Shown here one piece after another: positions 18,909 through 26,987 of a stretch of DNA of 64,000 bases. Source of the stretch: Cyclobacterium roseum. GTDB lineage: Bacteria > Bacteroidota > Bacteroidia > Cytophagales > Cyclobacteriaceae. The position numbers and the translations under genes were made by a program. The DNA lies in NCBI RefSeq assembly GCF_010119225.1, contig NZ_WNKF01000019.1, positions 44,428 through 108,427 of the forward strand, written 5' to 3'. Positions within the stretch are counted from its first letter, which is position 1; each line of letters begins with the position of its first letter. The notes beneath the pieces were generated by a model. It was given only the letters and a program-made list of their open reading frames with translations. It did no database searches and was not told where the DNA came from.

Positions 18909-20138
18909 CTAACGGTTTTCCGATGGATCTGTTGCCTGATAAAAGACTTCTATTTTGTCGAGAATCACGGAGGCCAACTCCTCTTTTCTCAATATCGGAG
19001 ATTTCTGGCTTTTCCCCTTTATATCGATGAAGGTCACCTGGTTGGTGTCTTTCTGAAACCCGGCTTCCGGATCCAGTAGGGAGTTCAATACGATAAAATC
19101 GAAATTTTTGGTTTGCAGTTTATTGCTGGCACTTTCGGAGCCTTCGTCTGTTTCCAAAGCAAAGCCCACATGGATCTGTCCGGATTTTTTTTCCTGTCCC
19201 AGATTCCGGGCAATGTCGGGGTTTTTTACCAGCGTAAGGCGTAGCTTATCGTCCTTTTTTTTGATTTTTTCGGGTGAAGGGCTTTCCGGGCGGTAATCCG
19301 ACACGGCTGCCGTGAAAATGGCGATCTCTGATTGTGGGTGGTTTTTTTTTGCTTCCTCATACATTTCTATCGCAGTGGACACTGGGATCGTTTGTATAGA
19401 CGGATGCTTGGCATTCAGGGAGCTTGGTCCCAAAATAAGGGTCACCTGGGCGCCTCGTTCGGCTGCTTTCTCTGCAAGAGAAATACCCATTTTTCCGCTG
19501 GAAAGGTTGCTAATGTAGCGGACCGGATCCATCGCTTCACGGGTTGGTCCGGCGGTGATCATTATTTTTTTCCCCTTTAAAGAACTACTGGTTGGATGAA
19601 AAAAGGTAGAAACGGCTGAGAGAATGTCTTCGGGCTCGGGCATACGTCCTTGTCCACTGAGGCCACTGGCCAATTCCCCGGTAGCCGCCTCCATTACCTC
19701 AATGCCCTGCTGTCGTAGGGTAGCAAGGTTTTGTAGAACGGCTGGATGGCGGTACATGTCCAGGTCCATAGCCGGTGCCACCAATACCGGGCAAGTACAG
19801 GAAAGATAGGTGCAGAGAAGCAAATTATCGCTTTGACCGACGGCCATCTTTGCCAGGGTATTGGCCGACAAGGGAGCAATCACCATCAAATCAGCCCAGT
19901 TACCCAGTTCAACGTGGTTGGTCCATTCTCCCGTATTTTTATCGAAAAACGCATGATATACCGGTCCTTTCGATAGGGTGGCCAAAGTTAATGGAGCGAT
20001 AAAAGAAAGGGCAGAAGTCGTCATAATGACCTTGACTTCTGCCCCTTCTTTGATCAATAACCGAATCAGATGCGCCGATTTATAGGCCGCAATCCCCCCG
20101 GTTACCCCTAATAGAATTCGCTTGCCTGATAGTGGCAT
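18909..20138 (-). CDS. coaBC: bifunctional phosphopantothenoylcysteine decarboxylase / phosphopantothenate-cysteine ligase
   Basis: Two successive coenzyme A steps: CTP-dependent joining of phosphopantothenate to cysteine (C-terminal CoaB half, about residues 190-400) and FMN-dependent decarboxylation (N-terminal CoaC half, 1-180). Seen: GVTGGIAAYKSAHLIR, H75 in NHVELGNWADL, PLSANTLAKMA, GRMPEPEDIL, and in CoaB ITAGPTREAMDPVRYISN with SGKMG. Two residues differ from the E. coli enzyme: PAMN is PAMD (D125) and the catalytic Cys158 position reads serine (LASG). The frame is whole and the rest conserved, so I read this as a family variant. Confidence 0.93.
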   Translation of the reverse strand: MPLSGKRILLGVTGGIAAYKSAHLIRLLIKEGAEVKVIMTTSALSFIAPLTLATLSKGPVYHAFFDKNTGEWTNHVELGNWADLMVIAPLSANTLAKMAVGQSDNLLLCTYLSCTCPVLVAPAMDLDMYRHPAVLQNLATLRQQGIEVMEAATGELASGLSGQGRMPEPEDILSAVSTFFHPTSSSLKGKKIMITAGPTREAMDPVRYISNLSSGKMGISLAEKAAERGAQVTLILGPSSLNAKHPSIQTIPVSTAIEMYEEAKKNHPQSEIAIFTAAVSDYRPESPSPEKIKKKDDKLRLTLVKNPDIARNLGQEKKSGQIHVGFALETDEGSESASNKLQTKNFDFIVLNSLLDPEAGFQKDTNQVTFIDIKGKSQKSPILRKEELASVILDKIEVFYQATDPSENR

Positions 20139-20453
20139 TTAGGATTCTGTTTCTTCTTCCGGATACCTGAACATAACCTTGTCTTCCATGAATTCTTCCA
20201 TCGCCATGGTACTGGGTTTGGGCATCCTTTCATAGAACTTGGAAATTTCTATTTGTTCCTTGTTTTCAAACACCTCTTCCAGGTTATCCACAGTGGAAGC
20301 AAACTCGGAAAGTTTGTTGTTTAACTCCTCCTTCATTGTGGAAGAAATTTGCTTTGCCCTTTGTGAAATCACAAATATGGATTCGTAAAGATTGCCTGAT
20401 TTTTCGGCTACTTTATCCAGGTCTCTGGTAACGATTGACGGATTAACTGCCAT
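20139..20453 (-). CDS. rpoZ: RNA polymerase omega subunit (RpoZ/RPB6 family)
   Basis: Small subunit that helps RNA polymerase assembly. Length 104 residues. The N-terminal region has the omega/RPB6 pattern with KSGNLYESIFVISQRAKQIS and then ELNNKLSEFAS (residues about 18-52), followed by an acidic tail common in Bacteroidota versions. Its stop touches the coaBC start, and bamD ends 14 bp upstream, giving the cluster order typical of the phylum. Confidence 0.87.
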   Translation of the reverse strand: MAVNPSIVTRDLDKVAEKSGNLYESIFVISQRAKQISSTMKEELNNKLSEFASTVDNLEEVFENKEQIEISKFYERMPKPSTMAMEEFMEDKVMFRYPEEETES

Positions 20454-20467
20454 GATAGTTTATTTGA

Positions 20468-21400
20468 TTAATTTTCTGTGTTTCGTAATGCCTCTGTTGC
20501 CTTCTGATTCCTTTCTTCCTCTTCGCGTAACCTTCTGGCCTCTGCAGAACGGGATTCATATTGCTCTTTTAACCTGTAGTGCGTCTCCAATTCAGTTTCG
20601 GATTCACTCATGAGGTTTTTGACTTTTCTGTCAAAACTGCTGTCTGGGTACTTCTGCGCAAAATCCTGTGCAAATTCTATGGATTGTTTTAGACGTTCTT
20701 CCTTTTTATCGAAGACACTTCTTTCCGCATAGGCATTGCTCACCTCGACCAATTTGAAGGCCAATTCCTCATTGTATTCGCTGTCTGGATAATCCTTGGC
20801 AAAATTCTGAAAGTTAATGATACACGCCCGGTAAAATTCCCCGGGAAAGAGCCCCTCGGTCAGCCGGTAATACATCCGGGATTCTTCGTAGGCTTTTTCC
20901 TCAAACCTTTTCTGGAGATCATCAATCATGGATATGGCTCTTTCGTACGAGTCGGAATCCGGATAGCGATTCATGAATAATTGGATGGCATTTACCGCTT
21001 CTCTTGAACTCCTCTGGTCCAGGTTGTAATCCGGAGAATCGAGGTACAACGAATAGGCATGCATAAAGAGGGCTTCCTCCGCTAAAGGGGACCGGTTATA
21101 CGTATCAAAAAAGGTTTTAAAATAACCCGCAGATTCAATGAATCGCTTGGTCCTGAAATGCGCATAGGCATAATTAAATTCCGCCAATTCCGCTTTTCCA
21201 CTACCCTTGATTACCGGAAGCACCCTGTCATAGAGAATGATGGACTTATTATACTCCCCTTCATCGTAGTAGCGGTTTGCTGCTTCGTACAGCTCGTCCC
21301 AATTGGTGCTTTTTTCTAATTTGTAAAATTCGCCACACCCGGACAATACTACCGTGGATAGCAATAGAATATTAATATATAATAGGGTTGTTTTCTTCAT
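20468..21400 (-). CDS. bamD: outer membrane assembly lipoprotein BamD
   Basis: Lipoprotein of the beta-barrel assembly complex. Length 310 residues. Seen: signal peptide with lipobox LSGC (Cys22), then TPR-like helix pairs, for example YEAANRYYDEGEYNKSIILYDRVLP near 42-66, ELAEFNYAYAHF, LAEEALFMHAYSL and DSDSYERAISMIDDL, typical for BamD. The C-terminal 60 residues are highly charged and probably extended. A very good Bacteroidota promoter stands just upstream, so this is the first gene of the five-gene cluster. Confidence 0.92.
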   Translation of the reverse strand: MKKTTLLYINILLLSTVVLSGCGEFYKLEKSTNWDELYEAANRYYDEGEYNKSIILYDRVLPVIKGSGKAELAEFNYAYAHFRTKRFIESAGYFKTFFDTYNRSPLAEEALFMHAYSLYLDSPDYNLDQRSSREAVNAIQLFMNRYPDSDSYERAISMIDDLQKRFEEKAYEESRMYYRLTEGLFPGEFYRACIINFQNFAKDYPDSEYNEELAFKLVEVSNAYAERSVFDKKEERLKQSIEFAQDFAQKYPDSSFDRKVKNLMSESETELETHYRLKEQYESRSAEARRLREEEERNQKATEALRNTEN

Positions 21401-21408
21401 CTAGCCTG

Positions 21409-21439
21409 CAAATATAAGGGATTAATAATTGGTTATCAA
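21409..21439 (-). promoter_or_regulatory. promoter of the bamD-rpoZ-coaBC-porD-recN cluster
   Basis: On the minus strand TTG (plus 21437-21439), a 20-base spacer and TATATTTG (plus 21409-21416) give a perfect -7 match to TAnnTTTG with usual spacing. The -7 box ends 8 bases before the bamD ATG, so the transcript would have almost no leader. Confidence 0.65.
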
Positions 21440-21465
21440 GGTCGTTTATCCAATCCCGGATAAAC

Positions 21466-22179
21466 CTACCTTTTGACGTAGAGTTTTTTGGTGACAATAT
21501 TTTTATTGTCAACGATCAGGGTGTAAAAATAGGTGCCGGGATTCAATTCCGTTACGGGTATTACCAGGGTTTCCTGAACGGGATCCAGACTGAAATCATA
21601 AATCGGATTTCCTATGAAACTGTTAATAACGACCCTTACGTTAGCGTTGGGGTTTTTTATTTTGTAATCCAGTTGGGCTGACCGAACACTGGGGTTTGGA
21701 TAAATGCTTCCCATGTCCACGTCCTTGTGACTAACCTGCTCAGAAGGATTGTCCCCAGTCACATTATACACGCTTTCGATTACAAAAGCATCGCGTGAAT
21801 TGGTACGGTTAAAAAATTGCAAATCAAATGTACCTTTGGTAGGTGTAATCCCCAATTCAAATTCAATGTAAAGGTCTGTGTAGATTTCTCCGGGTTCCAG
21901 GTCGAGTTTTATCTGAGAAAGATCTTCCCGGGGGTCGAAACAGGTCTCTCCCAAACAGACCAGGATGTTTTGAGAGGAGCCAATATTTCCGCGGAGATAT
22001 CTTAAATAATAGGAAGCGGTTTCCTCAGATTCATTTTGAATAATCACGGATTTTCGCTGTGTTGTATTTACTTTACCATTAAACTCTACTTTCTCACTCA
22101 ATACACGCACTTGTCTCGCCTCAGCAGGTAGCTGAGCGTACAAGGTAAAAGTGATTAAAAGGGCGAGAAAAATTTTCAT
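21466..22179 (-). CDS. secreted protein with type IX secretion-like C-terminal domain
   Basis: A 237-residue protein: signal peptide (about 1-21), a beta-rich domain with repeated NRTN/ESEETASYYLRYL-like strands, and a C-terminal domain of about 75 residues with VVINSFIGNPIYDF, VIPVTELNPGTYFYTLIVDN and a final KLYVKR. The latter follows the type A sorting-domain pattern used by the Bacteroidota T9SS. The passenger is short and not recognised; it may be an adhesin- or chaperone-like beta protein. Single gene between bamD and the OstA-like gene, with about 200 bp free upstream. Confidence 0.72.
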   Translation of the reverse strand: MKIFLALLITFTLYAQLPAEARQVRVLSEKVEFNGKVNTTQRKSVIIQNESEETASYYLRYLRGNIGSSQNILVCLGETCFDPREDLSQIKLDLEPGEIYTDLYIEFELGITPTKGTFDLQFFNRTNSRDAFVIESVYNVTGDNPSEQVSHKDVDMGSIYPNPSVRSAQLDYKIKNPNANVRVVINSFIGNPIYDFSLDPVQETLVIPVTELNPGTYFYTLIVDNKNIVTKKLYVKR

Positions 22180-22381
22180 GTAAAGTTTAATTCAATAATG
22201 ACTGCGGTTTTGTTTCGTTACTAGTATATACGGATAAAAATACCAAATTGGTTCCACTTTTCACCCATTTTCCGGTTAAAAAATGTTAACCTTGATAAAA
22301 TTTTTATTCTTGTCTACCGTTAGAAAATGGTTTTTAAAGTACCGGCTTTTCAAAAAAATGTCACTTAACAGATAAATAATA

Positions 22382-23989
22382 TTAATTATCTATACGTTTT
22401 TGTATTTCATCATCGGAAGGTAGGGGTATGCTCACGTTAGGCTCGTCAAAAAAACTATACCTGTTTTTTTCCCTTCTCCGGGGAGTTCTCCAGTCGTCAA
22501 TGGCCTTCCGATCAGGCCTTTCCTCGGATCGCCAGGTAAAACCCTTCAATTGGGTCTGGTCCTCTTCTATGAGGTGGGGGGGCGTAAAGGAGGCTTCAGG
22601 TTTTATCGAATGACTGATTCTGGAAACGTTTCCTTCCTGAAACTCCATGATGATACGGCCACAAAGCAATTTATTCAGCCCCTTAAAAGTGGTATCGTTT
22701 TCCAGCGCAAAATACAAGGATTCGCCATTTCCTTCCACGTCCAATAAATCCATATCCCCCTCTACAAAATACCCTGTCATTTTTCTCCCTTTTATTTGGT
22801 TAAAATTAGCTACCGTATCCCGGGTAATCGCAAACGCATTGTCTACCAATAGTGCCTGGTCAATTTCCTGATTTGCTATAATAAACCGGATACTGTCTGC
22901 TGTGATTTGACTCTTATTACTCCACAATACCGGGTCTGAGAAAAGATAAACGGTGGAGTCCGCATATTGGTAGGCCATCGAGTCTGCCCGTCCGGCAAGT
23001 TCTGACTTGATCATACGCATATTGGGAAAAGCCAGCGTGAATCTGTCCTCAGGGGCTTCACTGTCCTGGGAGATCAAGGTGTCAGCGATCATAAAGAGTG
23101 TGTCGGCTTCAAAATATTTGCGGACCAGTGCTTTTCCATACACTTTGGAATATTGGCGTTCTTCCCAGTACCGACCCTCTTCACCGAATACCTCCACGTT
23201 CCTTTCCTTGTTAAAAATACTCACGTTTTCCCTTGCCTCGTAATACTGCTCACTTTCGTCGAAGTATAGGATTTCCCCGGAGACGATGCTATTATCGGAC
23301 TCCACATCCCCATCGTAAAACCTGAAAATTTTATTTTGGGTATCGTAAAAACTACCCCTTTGGGCATTTAATTTATTTCCTTCTTTCGAAAGTATATTGG
23401 TGAGTTTTTCGGTTTCGGCAATCTTTGTCTGCGTATAGTAAAAGAGGATATTAGACCTCATGGTATAGTCTGGATTTTCCAAAACGACCTTTTCCATAAA
23501 AGTAATTTTTTCCTGCTGGGTATCATAGATCCCTTCTACGCTGGTGAGCGTATTGGTACTGTCTTTGACCATTCCTGAGTTAAAATAATTGGCCACTCCG
23601 GTTTCCCTGTTATAGTCTAAAAAGTCTGTATACAAGGTTGTTTCTTCATTCACCAAGACTACCTCATTTCGCAGGCGGGCCATTTGGGTGTCTCCGTCAT
23701 ACTCTGCATAGAGGCTGGTGACGGTTACCGAATCTTCCTGATTTTCAATTTTGACACTGCCGAATAATTTGGCCAGGTTATCCTGGGCGTAAAAATGGGC
23801 GGAATCACAATAGATCAGGGAGCTTTTATGCTTCATGATCACATCTGTCAGTAAGCGATCAAAACCTTTTCCTGCCTGAAGTTTTTCGGCGTGAAGGATT
23901 TCAAGTCTGCTTTTTTCCTCCTGACCTTTTGCCTGGAGCGATGCCATCAGGATGAAAAGCCCCAGTAAAAGAATTTTGTTTCGTATCAT
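22382..23989 (-). CDS. OstA-like (LptA/OstA) outer-membrane biogenesis protein
   Basis: About 535 residues from the start at 23989 (MIRNKILLLGLFILMASLQ, a signal peptide); the open frame runs on to 24094 but that part overlaps tilS on the other strand and looks non-coding. The mature protein has many repeated OstA-type beta segments, such as KSSLIYCDSAHFYAQDNLAKLFGSVKIE, LNAQRGSFYDTQNKIFRFYDGDVE and QITADSIRFIIAN, typical of LptA-like beta-jellyroll proteins that carry LPS across the periplasm. Cytophagales and Flavobacteriia have such long OstA-like proteins. Divergent from tilS with only 49 bp between starts. Confidence 0.8.
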   Translation of the reverse strand: MIRNKILLLGLFILMASLQAKGQEEKSRLEILHAEKLQAGKGFDRLLTDVIMKHKSSLIYCDSAHFYAQDNLAKLFGSVKIENQEDSVTVTSLYAEYDGDTQMARLRNEVVLVNEETTLYTDFLDYNRETGVANYFNSGMVKDSTNTLTSVEGIYDTQQEKITFMEKVVLENPDYTMRSNILFYYTQTKIAETEKLTNILSKEGNKLNAQRGSFYDTQNKIFRFYDGDVESDNSIVSGEILYFDESEQYYEARENVSIFNKERNVEVFGEEGRYWEERQYSKVYGKALVRKYFEADTLFMIADTLISQDSEAPEDRFTLAFPNMRMIKSELAGRADSMAYQYADSTVYLFSDPVLWSNKSQITADSIRFIIANQEIDQALLVDNAFAITRDTVANFNQIKGRKMTGYFVEGDMDLLDVEGNGESLYFALENDTTFKGLNKLLCGRIIMEFQEGNVSRISHSIKPEASFTPPHLIEEDQTQLKGFTWRSEERPDRKAIDDWRTPRRREKNRYSFFDEPNVSIPLPSDDEIQKRIDN

Positions 23990-24038
23990 TCGTTTGTAAT
24001 TCCAGGTCAAAATTAATAGAAAATGGTATTTTTGGGAT

Positions 24039-25361
24039 ATGCTCAGGAGGTTTATCCAACATGTACGGGAAAATAACATTTTAGATGTCGACAATCGATA
24101 TCTTTTGGCGATTAGCGGGGGAATTGACAGTGTGGTACTGGCACACCTGATGGATCGGGCGGGGTTTACGTTTAGTTTCCTTCATTGCAATTTTCAGTTG
24201 AGAGGAAAAGAAAGCGATGCGGACGAGGTTTTTGTCCGTGAGCTGGCCCAAAAGCTGAACTGTGCGGTTCACGTCAAGGTTTTTGAGCCCGAGACCTACA
24301 TGAAAGCCCAGGGCGTATCCTTGCAAATGGCTGCGAGAGAACTGAGGTACGGCTGGTTTGAGCAAATGAACCGGGATAACCAGACCGATGGGGTGGTGGT
24401 GGCGCATCATGCCGATGACCAGCTCGAAACCATCCTGCTTAATTTATTGCGAGGGACAGGAATAGAGGGCTTGTATGGTATGTCCGAAAAGAGAGGTTGT
24501 GTCCTTCGGCCCCTCTTACCATTTAGTAGAGCTGATATTCAAGCGTATCTTACAAACAAATCGCTGCACTGGAGAGAGGACAGCAGTAACCTGAAAACGA
24601 TCTACAAAAGAAATTTTATTCGGCACGAACTGTTTCCGCTGCTGCAAAAATTTGATCCCAAAGGACCGGAGCTCATGAATTACAGTTTTGACAGGGTCAA
24701 GGATACCGGAAAAGCATTTTTTTATTTTTTTGAACAATGGCTTAGGCAGCACGTAATTCAGGTTTCATCCTATGAGTACCTGGATTTTAAAAGTTTGGAG
24801 GGCGTTCCGGGAAAGACTTCCCTGCTCTTTTACTGGTTACGGTCAAAAGGATTTGTGTATGCGCAGGTAAAGGAAATGGTACAAGCCATGGCCGATTCCG
24901 TCTCCGGGAAATGTTTTTTTTCCGGGAGTTGGATGGTAAACATTGACCGGGAAAGGTTAATTTTAGGCAAAAAACAGTCCGGCGAGGTATCCATGACCGT
25001 TGAGACACATGCGATATCATTCCGGACCGATGATCAGACAAGCTATGAAATTATCCACCTTAGGGAAGGATGGCAGCTGGACCGGTCCACCGATAATGCG
25101 CTATTAGACAGGCAGTTACTGGAATTTCCCCTACAGGTAAGGAACTGGGAGCAAGGAGATAAGTTCAGACCCCTGGGCATGGCGCAGTTCAAAAAAGTAA
25201 GTGATTTTCTGATAGATACAAAAGTGCCCTTAATTTTGAAAGACCGGGTGAAGGTACTTTGTTCTGCCGGTGAGATTGTTTGGGTGATTGGTCATCGAAT
25301 AGACGATCGGTTTAAAATAACTCAGGCCACCAAAGAAGTCGTGTATTTTAAAAAAAAATGA
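24039..25361 (+). CDS. tilS: tRNA(Ile)-lysidine synthetase
   Basis: Adds lysine to cytidine-34 of tRNA-Ile(CAU), changing its decoding to AUA. Length 440 residues. Seen: PP-loop AISGGIDSVVLAHLM near 24-38, the FSFLHCNFQLRGKESDADEVFV and VVVAHHADDQLETILLNLLRGTG motifs (about 47-70, 115-135), RPLLPFSRADIQAYL, and a C-terminal TilS substrate-binding domain (about 355-440) with KFRPLGM and KVSDFLIDTKVP. The next gene begins 4 bp before this stop. Confidence 0.95.
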   Translation: MLRRFIQHVRENNILDVDNRYLLAISGGIDSVVLAHLMDRAGFTFSFLHCNFQLRGKESDADEVFVRELAQKLNCAVHVKVFEPETYMKAQGVSLQMAARELRYGWFEQMNRDNQTDGVVVAHHADDQLETILLNLLRGTGIEGLYGMSEKRGCVLRPLLPFSRADIQAYLTNKSLHWREDSSNLKTIYKRNFIRHELFPLLQKFDPKGPELMNYSFDRVKDTGKAFFYFFEQWLRQHVIQVSSYEYLDFKSLEGVPGKTSLLFYWLRSKGFVYAQVKEMVQAMADSVSGKCFFSGSWMVNIDRERLILGKKQSGEVSMTVETHAISFRTDDQTSYEIIHLREGWQLDRSTDNALLDRQLLEFPLQVRNWEQGDKFRPLGMAQFKKVSDFLIDTKVPLILKDRVKVLCSAGEIVWVIGHRIDDRFKITQATKEVVYFKKK

Positions 25362-25879
25362 TAATGTTTAATCCTTTTAAAAAGAAATTCAGTCCTTCTG
25401 AGTTAAATCAATTCGATTTTTTAGGCAAAGCCAGGTTTTTTCAAGACCTCAGTTTCGATGAATTAGCTCGTTTTTTACCGGCGATACATCAACGGAAATA
25501 CGAAAGGGATGAAGTCGTGTTTTTCAGAAATGATCCGAGTCAGGCTTTGTACATCCTGGAAAAAGGGGAGGTTACTCTAAACATTGACGTTCGGGGCAAC
25601 TTTGAAACCATCATCAAACTAAAGGAAGGAAGACCTTTTGGAGAAAATTCCATGCTGGCAGACTCAAAAAGAATCTACACAGCCATCGTAAGCACCGAGG
25701 AGGCCATTTTATGGGTGATACCGAATTATGCCATCCTGGAAATTTTTAAAAATAACCAAAAAATAGAAGCGAAGATGATGACTGCGCTAGCTGACTTTTA
25801 CAACGAAACCAATCAACAATTATTCTCTTCTTACCGAAATTCCTATGGGTTCTTTAACCTGGGGCAGATGTTCGAATAA
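25358..25879 (+). CDS. cyclic nucleotide-binding-fold protein without a DNA-binding domain
   Basis: A 173-residue protein made of one CAP effector-like domain: RKYERDEVVFFRNDPSQALYILEKGEVTLNID (about residues 47-78), followed by FGENSMLADSKRIYTAIVSTEEAILWVIP. No helix-turn-helix follows, so it is not a Crp/Fnr regulator. It may bind a small ligand and act on a protein partner. It overlaps the tilS stop and is therefore probably translated with it; the reason for the pairing is unknown. A second ATG at 25364 is an alternative start. Confidence 0.78.
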   Translation: MIMFNPFKKKFSPSELNQFDFLGKARFFQDLSFDELARFLPAIHQRKYERDEVVFFRNDPSQALYILEKGEVTLNIDVRGNFETIIKLKEGRPFGENSMLADSKRIYTAIVSTEEAILWVIPNYAILEIFKNNQKIEAKMMTALADFYNETNQQLFSSYRNSYGFFNLGQMFE

Positions 25880-25964
25880 TTCGGGATATTCCTTCATTAA
25901 AAGCGCATTCTTTAATATCTTAGCGCATATTTTGAAAAATCACAATCTAAACCGATTATAAATA

Positions 25965-26903
25965 ATGACAAAAGTAACCGTAGTTGGAGCTGGAAATGTA
26001 GGTGCAACCTGTGCAGACGTTCTAGCTTACCGAGAGATTGCCGAGGAAATTGTTTTAGTGGATATCAAAGAGGGAGTTGCAGAAGGAAAAGCGTTGGATA
26101 TCTGGCAAAAAGCTCCTATCAACGCATACGACAGCAGAACCATCGGAAGTACCAATGATTATTCCAAAACGGCTGGGTCCGATGTAGTTGTCATTACCTC
26201 TGGATTGCCGAGAAAACCTGGAATGACGCGTGACGATCTCATCGAGACCAATGCGGGAATCGTAAAAATGGTTACTGAAAACGTGATCAAGCACTCACCG
26301 GAAGCGGTTATTATTATCGTTTCCAATCCCCTGGATGTCATGACCTATCAGGCACACATAACGTCCAAAAAGCCCAAAACAAAAGTGATAGGAATGGCAG
26401 GAATACTGGATACTGCCAGGTACAGGGCCTTTTTAGCGGAGGAATTGGATATTTCTCCCAAAGAGATTCAAGCCATTTTGATGGGAGGACATGGGGATAC
26501 CATGGTTCCACTTCCAAGGTATACTACCGTGGCGGGTATTCCCGTGACCGAGCTCATTGCAAAAGACAAACTGGATGCCATCATTGAACGCACCAAATTT
26601 GGAGGCGGAGAGCTCGTGAAATTGATGGGGACTTCCGCCTGGTATGCGCCTGGATCAGCAGCGGCCCAAATGGTAGAATCTATCGTTAAAAATCAGAAAA
26701 GGGTATTCCCGGTTTGTATCAAACTGGACGGGGAATATGGTATTGACGATTGTTACCTGGGAGTACCGGTGATTTTGGGTAAAAATGGGGTCGAAAAAGT
26801 AATCGAACTTGATCTGAATAACGAAGAAAAAGCATTGCTGGAAGTTTCCAGGACGCATGTCAAGGAAGTCATGTCCGTCCTTGATAAATTAGCTGAAAAA
26901 TAA
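25965..26903 (+). CDS. mdh: malate dehydrogenase
   Basis: NAD-dependent oxidation of malate to oxaloacetate in the citric acid cycle. Length 312 residues, LDH-like malate dehydrogenase class. Seen: Rossmann motif VVGAGNVGATCADVLAYREI (about 5-24), the malate-determining arginines in LPRKPGMTRDDLIETNAGI (about 80-97), NPLDVMTY, and the catalytic histidine in MGGHGDTMVPLPRYTTV (about 174-188). Single gene with a clear terminator. Confidence 0.96.
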   Translation: MTKVTVVGAGNVGATCADVLAYREIAEEIVLVDIKEGVAEGKALDIWQKAPINAYDSRTIGSTNDYSKTAGSDVVVITSGLPRKPGMTRDDLIETNAGIVKMVTENVIKHSPEAVIIIVSNPLDVMTYQAHITSKKPKTKVIGMAGILDTARYRAFLAEELDISPKEIQAILMGGHGDTMVPLPRYTTVAGIPVTELIAKDKLDAIIERTKFGGGELVKLMGTSAWYAPGSAAAQMVESIVKNQKRVFPVCIKLDGEYGIDDCYLGVPVILGKNGVEKVIELDLNNEEKALLEVSRTHVKEVMSVLDKLAEK

Positions 26904-26926
26904 TTGATAAACATTGTCAGTTTTCG

Positions 26927-26958
26927 AAATCCCAACTTTCATCCGTTGGGATTTTTTT
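26927..26958 (+). terminator. terminator after mdh
   Basis: Perfect 10-bp stem 26927-26936 with 26945-26954, eight-base loop, T run 26952-26958. It ends 30 bases before the next start. Confidence 0.88.
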
Positions 26959-26987
26959 GTTGTTTTGGTTCTGTATAAACGTTATCT

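Noticed and set aside
23990..24094. 35-residue N-terminal extension of the OstA-like protein
   Set aside because: It overlaps the tilS start on the other strand and would hide the signal peptide.
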